Source: Ridgeia piscesae
Taxonomy: Eukaryota; Annelida; Polychaeta; Sabellida; Siboglinidae
Reading direction: 5' to 3'
Assembly (NCBI GenBank): GCA_025642075.2
Contig: JAODUO010000489.1
Location: forward strand, 72,001 to 136,000
Length of the DNA: 64,000 bases
The position numbers and the translations under genes are program-made. The number at the start of each line of letters is the position of its first letter. The first letter of the stretch is position 1. This document shows, in pieces, positions 61,167 to 63,557 of the stretch. The notes under the pieces are model-generated. The model searched no databases and was not told where the DNA came from. It was given only the letters and a program-made list of their open reading frames with translations.

Positions 61167-63557
61167 ATATATTAGTCATAACATTTTGTTTAAACTGGCT
61201 TACTTCCACTGAGGAACTGTTGTGTATGACACTTTTTACGAGAATGTATCTTATGAATTAATTTATATTAACTTATTTAATTTATTAACTTATTTACCTT
61301 TTGTTATTTATTTATTATTATTAATTATTGATTTTTTTTACTATTCCATAATTGTTTACATACATTTCTTAATAGGTTAGAAATATTAATGAACTTAATG
61401 AACGGGCTGGTCCCATAGATACGACACTTAATAAATGCTGGTTATAATAATAAATAATATAGATGTGTGTGTATTATATATATATATATTAGCTAACTCC
61501 TCTGTCAATTGATCGGTCAACCAACAGACCCCCCTCCTGTCTACAATCCCCAGTTTCCTGCCAGTCGAATCAGGACTTGGGTTCCATGACCTCCTTCCAA
61601 ACTGATTCCATTACTCAGAATTACCTATTGATTTCTCTGATGGGTAATTTCACAGCCGCGTGCATTGCACAAATATGTCAACTCTTTATATCGGCTGCAT
61701 TAGCTGACATACTTCATCCTGTCCTTGAGGGTGAGTGACCAACCGCTCTTGACCGGCCAATGACCAGTTGTATGGGGGCCGCCTGTCTCGCTTGACCAGT
61801 ACTGCAAGGCCTGTGCCCTGGTAATTGATAGGATTGTGTGGAGGTATTGGTCTTGGCTTGAGCATGTGATAAGACATTTGCAGCCAGCAAGTCTGTAGAC
61901 AACTTGCCTGTTTGCTTGCCAGATGTTGTCATCTTCACAAAGAGGATGTTTATCTACTAATTTATTCTGTACAATTCCTGCTATGAACTATTCCACTCCT
62001 AACATTGTATCTCTACAAGCATATGATCTGTTTTTATTTTACAAATACTTGTTACTTTCTCTTGCCTTTCTTGATCTCACATGGACCTGTTGTCTCTGCG
62101 TGCAACATGCTGACACGTGTCACACAGAACTATGAGCTTCATAACCACTGGAGAAAGGTAACATTATGAGTATGCATTTCTGAATGACGCTTGTCCATAA
62201 CAATTCTGCTCTGGCCAAACTATTTCAGCTGGTGCTCACACATGCATAACTCGACCCTTACAAGCACAAACATATCAGGCAACTCTGAAAAATGCTGAGT
62301 AAATGTCTACTACATCTGAACCATGTGGAATATCCTGAGGCATCATAAGTCGAGATTGGGATGCCTCAAAGTGGGACTATATCCTCACAGGGCAACTAAC
62401 CACACACACACGATGAAGACACACCTAATGGGGTTACTTTTTCATGCAGTGGATGGGTCCTGGTAACACAAAGAAACTGGATAATCAGGATAATGTTGTA
62501 CTAAAAAATGAAGTTACAGTGAAAGTCGAGCCATCTCGATTACTGCATCAACTCCGTGGAATTCACTTCCCGAGAGCATTAAATCGGCAGGATGTATAGC
62601 TTCATTTAAGCGTGACTTAAATCCAATTTATTACACTGCCTACCTGCCTTCATTTTGCAGCACATCCCTATCTGCAGTTGATTGTTACACTTATCGTGGA
62701 AATGGCTTTGGTTTGGTCATTCACTGACGTTATAGTACTTTATATATGTTATTACTAAGAAGATGTCGACAACCACAGGACCTATATAATTATGCTCTAA
62801 TAGCGCACGTGACAGTCATGTGACATAAGACGATGTGACCTACAATATGACAAGACATATCAAGTGTGACACAATACATACTTCGCTGCAGAAGTGAGAA
62901 AACGCTGGAAGTCCATTCTGATATGCAGTGCAGTATGCACTATGGGAATTTGGGATGTGTCAGTTTCTAATAACAATTACAGCAGAGGTTCTGTTTTGCT
63001 GATTCCACATTCATGAGAGGATTCCTTAACTAAGACACTGAAGTCACACAGAAATTCCATCATTAAATAGAACCTATTAAATTGAAACTAAACCCATAAC
63101 ACTGCTATGATATCAACTGAGGATATCTATTTCCATGCACATGCTTGATGGTGTTGATGGATGTTCATTGTTACAGCAGGAAATTGAATATATCTCACAG
63201 GAATGTTATTGAAACGGTCCCCTGAGGTAATTATAGTTAAATGGTAATTGGGTGTTCTCACAAGTAGTCAGTCGACCTTACAATTACAGCTCCAGGTCTA
63301 TATCACTCCTAATGGACTCCTAACGTTTCAACCCTTCAGTAACACACGTCTAACCAACTCACCCTGTCCACTTCCTTGTTCCCGGCCAGGGCCACGCCCC
63401 TCAGGGCCACCACGCCCCTCAGAGGGTTCCACTCCAGTCCCTGCACCACTGGCAGAGCCCGCAAAGGTCCTGCTACGAGTGCGTCCTGTGTCTGACGGAC
63501 TTTCTCCCTCTCTCAGATGGCCAAAGTCAGAGATGTCCGGGCGACTGGCGGCTGCCG
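1081..63557 (-). CDS. polycystin-1-like gene, internal part, 12 exons (gene model)
   Basis: The model joins 63557-63363, 51820-51560, 50740-50603, 42105-41979, 19558-19432, 14700-14496, 10424-10368, 9927-9700, 8320-8039, 6792-6685, 4666-4509 and 1181-1081. Every exon is flanked by AG and GT. Codon phases agree at all junctions except exon 3 to 4, which carries an apparent 2-nt loss. The order of motifs fits polycystin-1 relatives: a REJ module with VNE-P-HG-C-I-P-VG, then DTPLSY, then DSLGA, then GD...LN, then VTNLTG at the GAIN start. Family members are large membrane proteins with a long extracellular part that is self-cleaved at a GPS motif; they act in sensing, sperm-egg interaction or cilia. 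N-glycosylation sequons (NQT, NLT, NLT, NHS, NVS) fit an extracellular region. Both ends of the gene lie outside the window. Which paralogue this is (PKD1, PKD1L or PKDREJ type) cannot be decided without the ends. Confidence 0.87.
1182..1330. repeat. degenerate short repeat of GACATGTCACTA(A/G)TGA type
   Basis: Diverged copies of a partly palindromic motif (CATGTCACTAGTGATG) occur directly upstream of the exon 12 acceptor, in the intron. Confidence 0.5.
1383..1580. repeat. TG-rich low complexity with (TATG)n
   Basis: Runs of GTGTGAGTGTGT include a pure GTATGTATGTATG stretch near 1448-1466. The open frames crossing it are low-complexity His/Thr or Cys/Val runs, not genes. Confidence 0.8.
1647..2067. 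repeat. 28-bp minisatellite, about 15 copies
   Basis: The unit is CCAGTGCCTGTTGACCAGTG followed by CCAGCCAC. Copies are nearly identical, with short deletions near 1796-1860. Because 28 is not a multiple of 3, all three minus frames read as the same Gly/Trp/His-rich repeat, which explains the long open frames there. Confidence 0.95.
2068..2604. other. intron sequence, nothing recognised
   Basis: Unique-looking intronic sequence between two minisatellites. No exon, RNA gene or transposon signature was seen. Confidence 0.5.
2605..3115. repeat. 36-bp minisatellite with shorter variants, about 13 copies
   Basis: The unit is TAGTGACCATTGGCTATATG followed by TAGTGACCATCAGTTG. It is itself built from two TAGTGACCA half units. 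Several copies are shortened to about 25 bp (CAGTTGACCACTGGC). It is open in both directions because 36 is a multiple of 3. Confidence 0.93.
3341..3640. repeat. CT-rich tract enclosing (CCGT)n microsatellite
   Basis: CT/CCCTCC low complexity occupies 3341-3417. An uninterrupted CCGT tetranucleotide run of about 30 copies follows at 3418-3540, then CTCTCTCACT to 3640. The Arg-Pro-Ser-Val open frames across it are artefacts. Confidence 0.95.
3641..4508. other. AT-rich intron; possible transposon tail near 4375-4420
   Basis: No exon was recognised. GAGTGAGGCTCTAGT near 4386 followed by ATTATTATTATT resembles GAGTGAAGCTCTAGT near 36461, which suggests remains of a dispersed element. Confidence 0.4.
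4509..4666 (-). CDS. polycystin-like exon 11 (GAIN-like domain segment)
   Basis: The acceptor (GATGCTGCAG before 4666) and donor (ATGAG|GTAAGG) are both strong. The exon has 158 nt, starts in phase 0 with VAADAGNHSLKKHLMN, continues VHVVNVSERQQGQYFHLSVQ and ends RLFPITILM plus the first two bases of an Arg codon. An alternating hydrophobic pattern typical of beta strands, ending in a 'hydrophobic-Arg' strand before the next exon's PT turn, matches this part of polycystin GAIN-like regions. Two N-glycosylation sequons (NHS, NVS) are present. Open frames on the plus strand here are shadows of this exon. Confidence 0.85.
4667..6684. other. intron with degenerate ATGACATCATGACT-type repeats
   Basis: Short decayed repeats of GACATCATGACTCATAGTGT type occur at about 4685-4750, and related GTAACATGATGTAAC copies at about 5270-5480. 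The remainder is AT-rich unique sequence. A short minus frame at 5623-5841 shows no family motif, and I do not call it. Confidence 0.5.
5020..5095. mobile_element. dispersed element tail, shared with 61396-61460
   Basis: ATGAACGGGCTG(GGCTG)GTCCCA-AGA followed by AAATGCT and (TAA)n occurs here and again near 61396-61460. A shared block ending in a short A/T-rich microsatellite fits the 3' end of a non-LTR retroelement or SINE. The family is not identified. Confidence 0.5.
6685..6792 (-). CDS. polycystin-like exon 10 (start of GAIN-like domain)
   Basis: The acceptor (GTGTTATCAG before 6792) and donor (AACCAG|GTAAGT) are both good. The exon has 108 nt (36 codons), phase 0 at both ends, and reads VQSPVASLTLYSCDG, then QPLKVTNLTG, then DQITMSLQNQ. 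The pattern 'V-x-S-L-x-L ... G-x-x-L-x-V-x-N-L ... I-x-hydrophobic-x-L' is the family signature where the GAIN-like fold begins. It contains one sequon (NLT). A 20-bp minisatellite begins only about 14 nt upstream of the acceptor. Confidence 0.88.
6806..7530. repeat. 20-bp minisatellite, about 36 copies, abutting exon 10
   Basis: The units alternate GTGACATGAACAACACACTG and GTGACATGAACAACACTCCA, giving a 40-bp pairing. The array decays gradually toward 7770. The long minus frames across it (Cys/His/Val-rich) come from the repeat. Confidence 0.93.
7531..8038. other. decayed end of the 20-bp array, then AT-rich intron
   Basis: Recognisable but diverged TGACATGAACAACAC pieces persist to about 7770. 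Beyond that nothing is recognised up to the exon 9 donor. Confidence 0.5.
8039..8320 (-). CDS. polycystin-like exon 9 (pre-GAIN/GAIN segment)
   Basis: The acceptor (ATTCTGCCTCCAG before 8320) and donor (AACTCG|GTAAGT) are both strong. The exon has 282 nt (94 codons), phase 0 at both ends. It starts TELSTTVLGEEPF, continues SVSAGRFKTSVLPPTL, then AYFKLPHNM, a basic stretch (KRKVKRMSERQEK), and CYEAHTVVF near the end. Polycystins have an equivalent segment: a helix end, then 'G-E-P', then a strand set ending in 'hydrophobic-x-LP'. It is the longest exon in the window. The basic stretch may be a lineage-specific loop. Confidence 0.87.
8321..9699. other. intron between exons 8 and 9
   Basis: Unique sequence apart from the three-copy 32-bp repeat at 8831-8921 and an AT-rich part at 9130-9490. 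Short minus frames at 8919-9119 and 9151-9490 have no recognisable domains or matching phases. Confidence 0.5.
8831..8921. repeat. 32-bp tandem repeat, 3 copies
   Basis: The unit is TTGGGAGGCCAGGGGTTAAC followed by TGTCAATAGATC. The copies are 32 bp apart and nearly identical. Confidence 0.9.
9700..9927 (-). CDS. polycystin-like exon 8
   Basis: The acceptor (TTGTTGTCACAG before 9927) and donor (CTTCAG|GTGAGT) are both strong. The exon has 228 nt (76 codons), phase 0 at both ends. It reads LSGDSVRYASDILANLTRRM, then DTTANILTAV, then QAIERILQ. It is predicted to be largely helical, with the repeated 'A-x-x-hydrophobic' spacing seen in the helical subdomain N-terminal to the polycystin GAIN fold. 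It contains one sequon (NLT). Plus-strand open frames here are shadows. The in-phase join to exons 7 and 9 supports it. Confidence 0.9.
9928..10367. other. short intron (440 bp), nothing recognised
   Basis: Intron between exons 7 and 8. Plus-strand frames crossing it lack family features. Confidence 0.6.
10368..10424 (-). CDS. polycystin-like exon 7 (19 codons)
   Basis: The acceptor (CTGTCTGTTGCAG before 10424) and donor (GGTGAG|GTAGGT) define a 57-nt exon reading YEVQQTASAVRSSTAVTGE, phase 0 at both ends. After exon 6 ends with LPLRDE, this supplies the 'V-x-Q-x-x-x-A ... T' helix that follows in polycystins, and exon 8 continues it. The donor could also be placed seven bases upstream (ACTG|GTGAGG), but that would break phase with exon 8. 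The exon is tiny and has a minisatellite starting about 15 nt upstream of its acceptor. Confidence 0.83.
10439..10560. repeat. about 28-bp tandem repeat adjoining the exon 7 acceptor
   Basis: Repeated TGGTCACAGG(G/A)CA and TGGTCACATGACAA blocks, a few copies. The array begins about 15 nt from the splice acceptor of exon 7. Confidence 0.8.
10575..10960. repeat. 20-bp minisatellite, CCACAACCACACTCCACATG
   Basis: About 10 good copies to 10790, then diverged ones to about 10960. Pro/His/Thr open frames across it are artefacts. Confidence 0.9.
10961..12680. other. intron sequence with one dispersed-repeat copy
   Basis: Unique-looking sequence apart from 11505-11577, which recurs near 20354. A GC-richer patch with AGCCGGGCAAATG and AGCCAGGCATG motifs lies at 12120-12220; its nature is unknown. 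No exon was recognised. Confidence 0.5.
11505..11577. repeat. dispersed repeat, copy 1 of 2 (partner 20354-20423)
   Basis: Shares CTCTCTA(A/T)TAAGG followed by TCTTTGAACTGGG and later GACCA(T/C)ATTAGTG with 20354-20423, in the same orientation and with similar spacing. It is probably an old transposon fragment of unknown family. Confidence 0.55.
12690..13770. repeat. 33-bp minisatellite, about 33 copies, open on both strands
   Basis: The unit is CTTCTTCCTCACATGACACT followed by AAGTCATGACAGG. Each unit holds the inverted repeat CATGAC-ACTAA-GTCATG. Since 33 is a multiple of 3 and the unit lacks stops, both strands stay open for more than 350 codons (HDRLLPHMTLS on plus, CHDLVSCEEEA on minus). 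Copies 1-8 have AAGCCATGATAGG, middle copies AAGTCATGACAGG and distal copies AGGATTC, so variants are clustered. It lies in the intron between exons 6 and 7. Confidence 0.95.
13771..14495. other. intron sequence, nothing recognised
   Basis: AT-rich unique sequence between the 33-bp array and the exon 6 donor. Confidence 0.5.
14496..14700 (-). CDS. polycystin-like exon 6 (GD...LN helical segment)
   Basis: The donor is GACGAG|GTATGT and the acceptor GTGTTGTAG before 14700. The exon has 205 nt. Its first base A completes the CT left by exon 5 (Leu), then YGLVREGHSALYTYVQEGDN, then HSQIVATRLNRLH, then RRQIRTALLATLKGLPLRDE. The pattern 'G-D ... A ... LN ... R-x-x-L-L-x-x-L-x-x-LP' is characteristic of the segment following the REJ core in polycystins. 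It ends in phase 0. Its splice acceptor is part of a 21-bp repeat unit that is copied several times just upstream. Confidence 0.9.
14701..14960. repeat. 21-bp minisatellite containing copies of the exon 6 splice acceptor
   Basis: Read on the minus strand, each unit is GTGTTGTAGATATGGCCTGG plus one base, the same as the last intron bases and first exon bases of exon 6. Four units at about 14761-14840 are nearly perfect; more diverged ones lie at about 14742 and 14860-14945. Confidence 0.9.
15146..15520. repeat. 25-bp minisatellite, about 14 copies
   Basis: The unit is AAGTCATGATGAACACATCC followed by CACAG, with substitutions between copies. Confidence 0.92.
15521..17696. other. intron sequence, no exon accepted
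   Basis: Mostly unique sequence. A purine-rich stretch lies at 16500-16870. On the minus strand at 16085-16145 there is GCAGGTTCAAGCTCT, which resembles a pol III B box, but no convincing A box was found. The open frame at 17028-17273 was considered as an exon and rejected. Confidence 0.5.
17697..19330. repeat. 20-bp minisatellite grading into a 64-bp higher-order array
   Basis: From 17697 to about 18050 the unit is ATGGCCTGTGTTACAGTTAC or its TTATACTTAC variant (20 bp). From about 18060 to 19330 units of 20, 24 and 20 bp alternate (ending CTAGTTA, TATATATAATTA and GTAGTCA) to make a 64-bp higher-order unit. A variant with TATATACCCCCTGGTAGTTA enters near 18595 and recurs. The array stops about 100 bp from the exon 5 donor. 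Confidence 0.93.
19432..19558 (-). CDS. polycystin-like exon 5 (end of REJ core)
   Basis: The acceptor (GTGTGTTACAG before 19558) and donor (GTACT|GTAAGT) are both strong. The exon has 127 nt. Its first two bases complete the G left by exon 4 to give Val, then EIHISILDSLGARTSV, then LPIKVKPQSLASL, then GNQTEEDV plus CT. The strand 'V-x-I-x-I-x-D-x-x-G-A' followed by 'LPI-x-V' is the last beta-strand pair of polycystin REJ/FNIII-like modules. It contains one sequon (NQT). It ends in phase 2, matching exon 6. Confidence 0.9.
20354..20423. repeat. dispersed repeat, copy 2 of 2 (partner 11505-11577)
   Basis: See 11505-11577. The two copies share CTCTCTA-TAAGG, TCTTTGAACTGGG and GACCA-ATTAGTG blocks in the same order and orientation. 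Confidence 0.55.
21120..21265 (+). mobile_element. possible degenerate SINE body
   Basis: TCCTTTGGAAGAGACACCAAAACCATTGG resembles in layout the conserved '(T)CGGATGAGACGTTAAACC' block near the 3' end of several marine-animal tRNA-derived SINEs (split here as TCCTTTGGAAGAGACACC and AAAACCATTGG). I see no intact tRNA-like head nearby, so this is a weak call. Confidence 0.3.
21590..21692 (-). mobile_element. tRNA-derived SINE head
   Basis: On the minus strand TCTCAGGGGTAGAGCTTAGG contains an A-box-like TAGAGCTTAGG (21662-21672), and GGGTTTGAATCC (21630-21641) is a near-perfect pol III B box about 20 bases further on. The order resembles a tRNA gene but I cannot fold a full cloverleaf. A tRNA-derived SINE is more likely than a working tRNA. 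The downstream body extends toward lower coordinates without a clear end. Confidence 0.6.
24240..24800. repeat. CTCTGTCT microsatellite with CTCA run
   Basis: CTGTCTCT octamers with CTGT and CTCTGTCACT variants run from 24240 to about 24680, then CTCTCTCACT to about 24755, then (CTCA)n to about 24787. Leu/Ser/Cys/Val frames on plus and Arg/Glu/Thr/Asp frames on minus are artefacts. Confidence 0.97.
24801..26299. other. intron sequence with one SINE
   Basis: Unique-looking sequence apart from the tRNA-derived SINE head at about 25541-25665. Short minus frames at 25817-26174 were checked and have no family motif. Confidence 0.5.
25541..25665 (-). mobile_element. tRNA-derived SINE head
   Basis: On the minus strand GGGTAGTGGTTAGCAGACC carries an A-box-like element (TAGTGGTTAGC, 25633-25643) and GGTTCAATACTC (25594-25605) a B box, at the spacing of an internal pol III promoter. 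The layout is that of a tRNA-derived SINE. The body downstream (toward 25500) contains TTTGGGATGTAAAAG, reminiscent of SINE 3' domains. Confidence 0.65.
26300..27294. repeat. 20-bp minisatellite, about 50 copies, with higher-order structure
   Basis: The unit is GGCCCTGTTTCTATTGTGTA. Variants TGCAGACCCTGCTT recur at 80-bp spacing (about 26727, 26807, 26887), showing four-unit blocks. A run of about 114 bp at 26881-26994 recurs at 27181-27294, 300 bp later, with one difference. Confidence 0.95.
27295..28029. other. intron sequence, nothing recognised
   Basis: Unique sequence. GGGCAAACATCGACTGAGC and GGCAAATGTCCGCC near 27815-27875 are related short motifs, but I cannot assign them. Confidence 0.5.
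28030..28640. repeat. about 22-bp degenerate repeat, TAAACACATCTACACATACA
   Basis: Three close copies lie at about 28128-28215. Looser AAACACA(A/T)CTACA-containing copies occur on both sides. Confidence 0.8.
28641..28959. other. intron sequence, nothing recognised
   Basis: Short unique stretch between two arrays. Confidence 0.5.
28960..33950. repeat. 52-bp minisatellite, about 94 copies, nearly 5 kb
   Basis: The unit begins AACATTTGTATCCTGGCCTA, continues GTCAGCATTACATGTCATCT and ends CCCAGCCTTGTC. Copies are highly uniform. A recurrent variant (ATTATGTATCCAGCC) is scattered at multiples of about 52 bp (near 29430, 30000, 30210, 30315, 30730, 31042, 31350, 32395 and 33010). First copies (28960-29100) are shorter and diverged. 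Small deletions cluster at 32460-32570 and 33690-33730. Short frames across it are repeat artefacts. Confidence 0.97.
34080..34790. repeat. 34-bp repeat, strongly indel-decayed
   Basis: The unit is TTCAATGGTAGAAGGTGTGT followed by ATTACCCTTGTTAG. It is recognisable from 34090 and heavily shortened and scrambled at 34400-34650. It ends with a variant having ATTTTCTATATTTG (34680-34765). Confidence 0.85.
34791..36509. other. intron sequence, nothing recognised
   Basis: Unique-looking sequence. Frames at 34677-35009, 34721-35020 and 35202-35471 were read on both strands and show no polycystin motif or known domain. Confidence 0.5.
36510..36935. repeat. GA/GGGAGA low-complexity tract
   Basis: GGTAGGGGTAGGGG, then (GGGAGA)n, (GGGGGA)n and (GA)n. 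An almost pure purine strand of about 400 bp. All frames over it are artefacts. Confidence 0.97.
36936..39921. other. intron sequence, nothing recognised
   Basis: AT-rich unique sequence with scattered (ATT)n near 38945-38960. Small frames at 38159-38380 and 39261-39518 were checked and show no family motif. Confidence 0.5.
39922..40340 (+). pseudogene. non-LTR retrotransposon (LINE) C-terminal fragment, decayed
   Basis: From 39922 the plus strand reads VSGLLDTLSWDTLERLQLQ, then LTFLYKIKHNLRNIS and a stop. In another frame, past a further stop, comes GAIRAWNRLPQKL. 'W-D/x-x-L-E-x-R ... L-x-x-(L/F)-YKI-x-H' followed by 'I-R-x-WN-x-LP' is the usual end of the reverse transcriptase ORF of CR1/L2/jockey-like LINEs. 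At least one frameshift and two stops show it is dead. The 5' part is absent, as expected for a truncated insertion. The AT-rich sequence to about 40340 may be its 3' untranslated tail. Confidence 0.75.
40428..41500. repeat. 9-bp microsatellite-like array AGTATACAG, about 119 copies
   Basis: The unit holds the palindrome GTATAC. Variants (CGTATAG, AAGTATAC, GTATTC) recur. Because 9 is a multiple of 3 and several frames lack stops, there are open frames on both strands (for example Tyr/Thr/Leu-rich on minus up to 270 codons). None is a gene. Confidence 0.97.
41501..41978. other. intron beside exon 4 with a (GCAC)n microsatellite
   Basis: (ACGC)n covers 41710-41772, followed by TGTGTCTGTCTCTGTGTCTG to about 41812. 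The rest is unique. Confidence 0.7.
41979..42105 (-). CDS. polycystin-like exon 4 (REJ core)
   Basis: The acceptor (GTCTGTCCACCAG before 42105) and donor (TACAGAG|GTCAGT) are both good. The exon has 127 nt, begins in phase 0 with DTPLSYEVSYSL, continues MLYQGLDHVIISHLPAGQ, and ends RSNNYR plus G. 'D-T-P-L-x-Y' after a Cys/Trp block, then 'LP-x-G' and 'N-Y' before a strand, are REJ-module hallmarks in polycystins and sperm REJ proteins. It ends in phase 1, and exon 5 completes the codon exactly. The upstream join to exon 3 is the only one out of phase. Confidence 0.92.
42106..42879. other. intron sequence, nothing recognised
   Basis: Unique-looking sequence. Plus and minus frames at 42171-42887 show no family motif or phase match. 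Confidence 0.5.
42880..44330. repeat. 62-bp minisatellite, about 23 copies
   Basis: The unit begins GAACCCTCTGCCCCCTGACC, continues CACTGCCCCTTGGATATCAG and ends CTACCACAACCTACTTCCTC plus CT. Proximal copies have CTGACCC; distal copies have CTAGACCC and CTGGACCC, giving 63 bp. Copies decay with indels from 43920 and become hard to follow at 44180-44330. Confidence 0.95.
44331..44579. other. transition zone between the 62-bp and 38-bp arrays
   Basis: Fragments of both units are mixed and shortened, for example GAGTGGGTGAGCATGACC (38-bp type) near 44372 and ACACTGCC near 44425. No other content was seen. Confidence 0.5.
44580..50545. repeat. 38-bp minisatellite, about 155 copies, nearly 6 kb, rich in small indels
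   Basis: The unit is GGTGGAGTGGGTGAGGGCAT followed by GAACCAACAACACTGCAT. The 44900-46200 and 47640-50000 stretches have many units with one or a few bases missing, often in G or A runs, whereas 46240-47160 is clean. As 38 is not a multiple of 3, all three minus frames read the same Pro/His/Cys/Val-rich 38-residue cycle, which makes open frames up to 1,403 codons. These are not genes: the minus frames overlap one another, and the region lies inside an intron of the polycystin gene. The array ends about 57 bp from the exon 3 donor. Confidence 0.97.
50603..50740 (-). CDS. polycystin-like exon 3 (REJ core), with apparent 2-nt frameshift
   Basis: The acceptor is GCTTGTGCAG before 50740 and the donor CCCT|GTGAGTAAT. 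The exon has 138 nt. It completes the G of exon 2, then reads SGLRGTALAYFKVNESPSH, then GDCTIKPEVGVEMETDF, then RIFCKA, followed by TAA (50612-50610) and GGACCCT. 'F-x-V-N-x-x-P-x-x-G-x-C-x-I-x-P-x-x-G ... T-x-F-x-I-x-C' is the best REJ signature in the window. Family members continue C-x-x-W-x-D-x-DTPL-x-Y. Here the Trp codon position reads TAA and exon length leaves the wrong phase for exon 4; a two-base loss after the T of that codon would explain both. It could be a sequencing/assembly error, a real disabling mutation, or, less likely, a non-standard splice site. Confidence 0.88.
50741..51559. other. intron (819 bp) between exons 2 and 3, AT-rich
   Basis: No repeats or coding signs. This is one of the few introns without a minisatellite. 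Confidence 0.7.
51560..51820 (-). CDS. polycystin-like exon 2 (REJ module)
   Basis: The acceptor (GTTGTTTGCAG before 51820) and donor (CACAAAG|GTCAGT) are both strong. The exon has 261 nt. It starts inside a Gly-rich low-complexity stretch (GGRVPAAGGDGGGTGGQGGG), then QQSIVRFDPHIVSKVRYSV, then RALVIKKGVFKQGRTYIIQL and KIKHKG. 'L-x-x-x-x-x-x-G-x-x-Y-x-h-x-L-x-h' is the strand preceding the REJ 'G-x-A-x-x-x-F-x-VN' motif that exon 3 supplies. It ends in phase 1. Plus-strand frames here are shadows. Confidence 0.87.
51821..55279. other. intron sequence, AT-rich, with a CA microsatellite
   Basis: (CACACG)n/(CA)n lies at 53488-53536. Otherwise the sequence is unique, AT-rich at 52200-53000 and 54950-55260. 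Small frames at 53747-53953, 54183-54488 and 54300-54542 have no recognised domain. Confidence 0.55.
55280..58715. repeat. 54-bp minisatellite, about 62 copies, open on both strands
   Basis: The unit begins CATGTCAGCAGGTGACACAC, continues CCCGCATGTACAAGTCACTG and ends TCACCTGTAGTGAC. It encodes an 18-residue cycle on plus (MSAGDTPRMYKSLSPVVT) and another on minus, with no stop, up to 592 codons. Within each unit GTCACCTG and CAGGTGAC are perfect inverted arms 15 nt apart. Variation is patterned: CACTGTCACC in 55380-57480, CACCGTCACC in 57500-58540. A 4-bp insertion (GTATGTAC) marks units near 56945, 57057 and 57169, about 112 bp apart. I see no splice signals joining it to the polycystin exons, and it lies inside their largest 5' intron. 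Confidence 0.97.
58716..59924. repeat. CA-rich and degenerate GCTGACACAT-type repeats
   Basis: 58950-59135 holds ACACACGTACATGCACACAG-type repeats. 59195-59640 holds diverged units of about 30-35 bp containing GCTGACA(C/T)AT(C/T)CTC. The remainder is unique. No exon was seen. Confidence 0.6.
59925..60310. repeat. about 25-bp repeat CACCACACCGGGTCACAACA with CACG microsatellite
   Basis: Copies of CAGCACCACACCGGGTCACA plus ACACA occur before and after a (CACG)n/(CGCA)n run at 59985-60072. Open frames on both strands over it are low complexity. Confidence 0.92.
60311..61029. other. intron sequence, nothing recognised
   Basis: Unique-looking. The plus frame at 60592-60795 has no recognisable motif. 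Confidence 0.5.
61030..61175. repeat. (TA)n microsatellite
   Basis: TATATA tract of about 140 bp with a few TATGTATA interruptions. Prone to polymerase slippage and self-pairing. Confidence 0.97.
61176..62523. other. intron sequence with a dispersed element tail
   Basis: AT-rich from 61240 to 61480, with the shared tail at 61396-61460. Unique sequence to 62523. Confidence 0.5.
61396..61460. mobile_element. dispersed element tail, shared with 5020-5095
   Basis: AATGAACGGGCTGGTCCCAT, then AAATGCTGG and (TAA)n matches the block at 5020-5095 in order and orientation. It fits a retroelement 3' end; the family is unknown. Confidence 0.5.
62524..62727 (+). pseudogene. non-LTR retrotransposon (LINE) C-terminal fragment
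   Basis: The plus strand reads SRAISITASTPWNSLPESI, then KSAGCIASFKRDLNPIYY, and runs open to TGA at 62725-62727. 'A-x-x-x-WN-x-LP-x-x-I(K/R)-x-A-x-x-x-x-FK-x-x-L' is the conserved C-terminal end of reverse transcriptase ORFs of CR1/L2-like LINEs. The stop after about 67 codons may be the element's own or close to it. Nothing recognisable as reverse transcriptase lies upstream, so this is a 5'-truncated copy. It differs from the fragment at 39922 and probably represents another family or subfamily. Confidence 0.75.
62728..63362. other. intron sequence, nothing recognised
   Basis: May include the untranslated tail of the LINE fragment. No other feature was seen up to the exon 1 donor. Confidence 0.5.
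63363..63557 (-). CDS. polycystin-like exon 1 of the window (Gly/Arg/Ser-rich, REJ region)
   Basis: The donor is GGACAGG|GTGAGT. The acceptor GTTGCTCAG before 63557 is acceptable but has a weaker pyrimidine tract. The exon has 195 nt. It reads ASRPDISDFGHLREGESPSD, then GRTRSRTFAGSASGAGTG, then GRGGPEGRGPGREQGSGQ plus G. The sequence is low complexity and has no family motif of its own. Its inclusion rests on the good donor and on the exact phase join to exon 2, which continues the same Gly-rich stretch. It looks like a disordered insertion in the REJ region. The exon start could differ from the one given. Plus-strand frames here are shadows. Confidence 0.68.
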
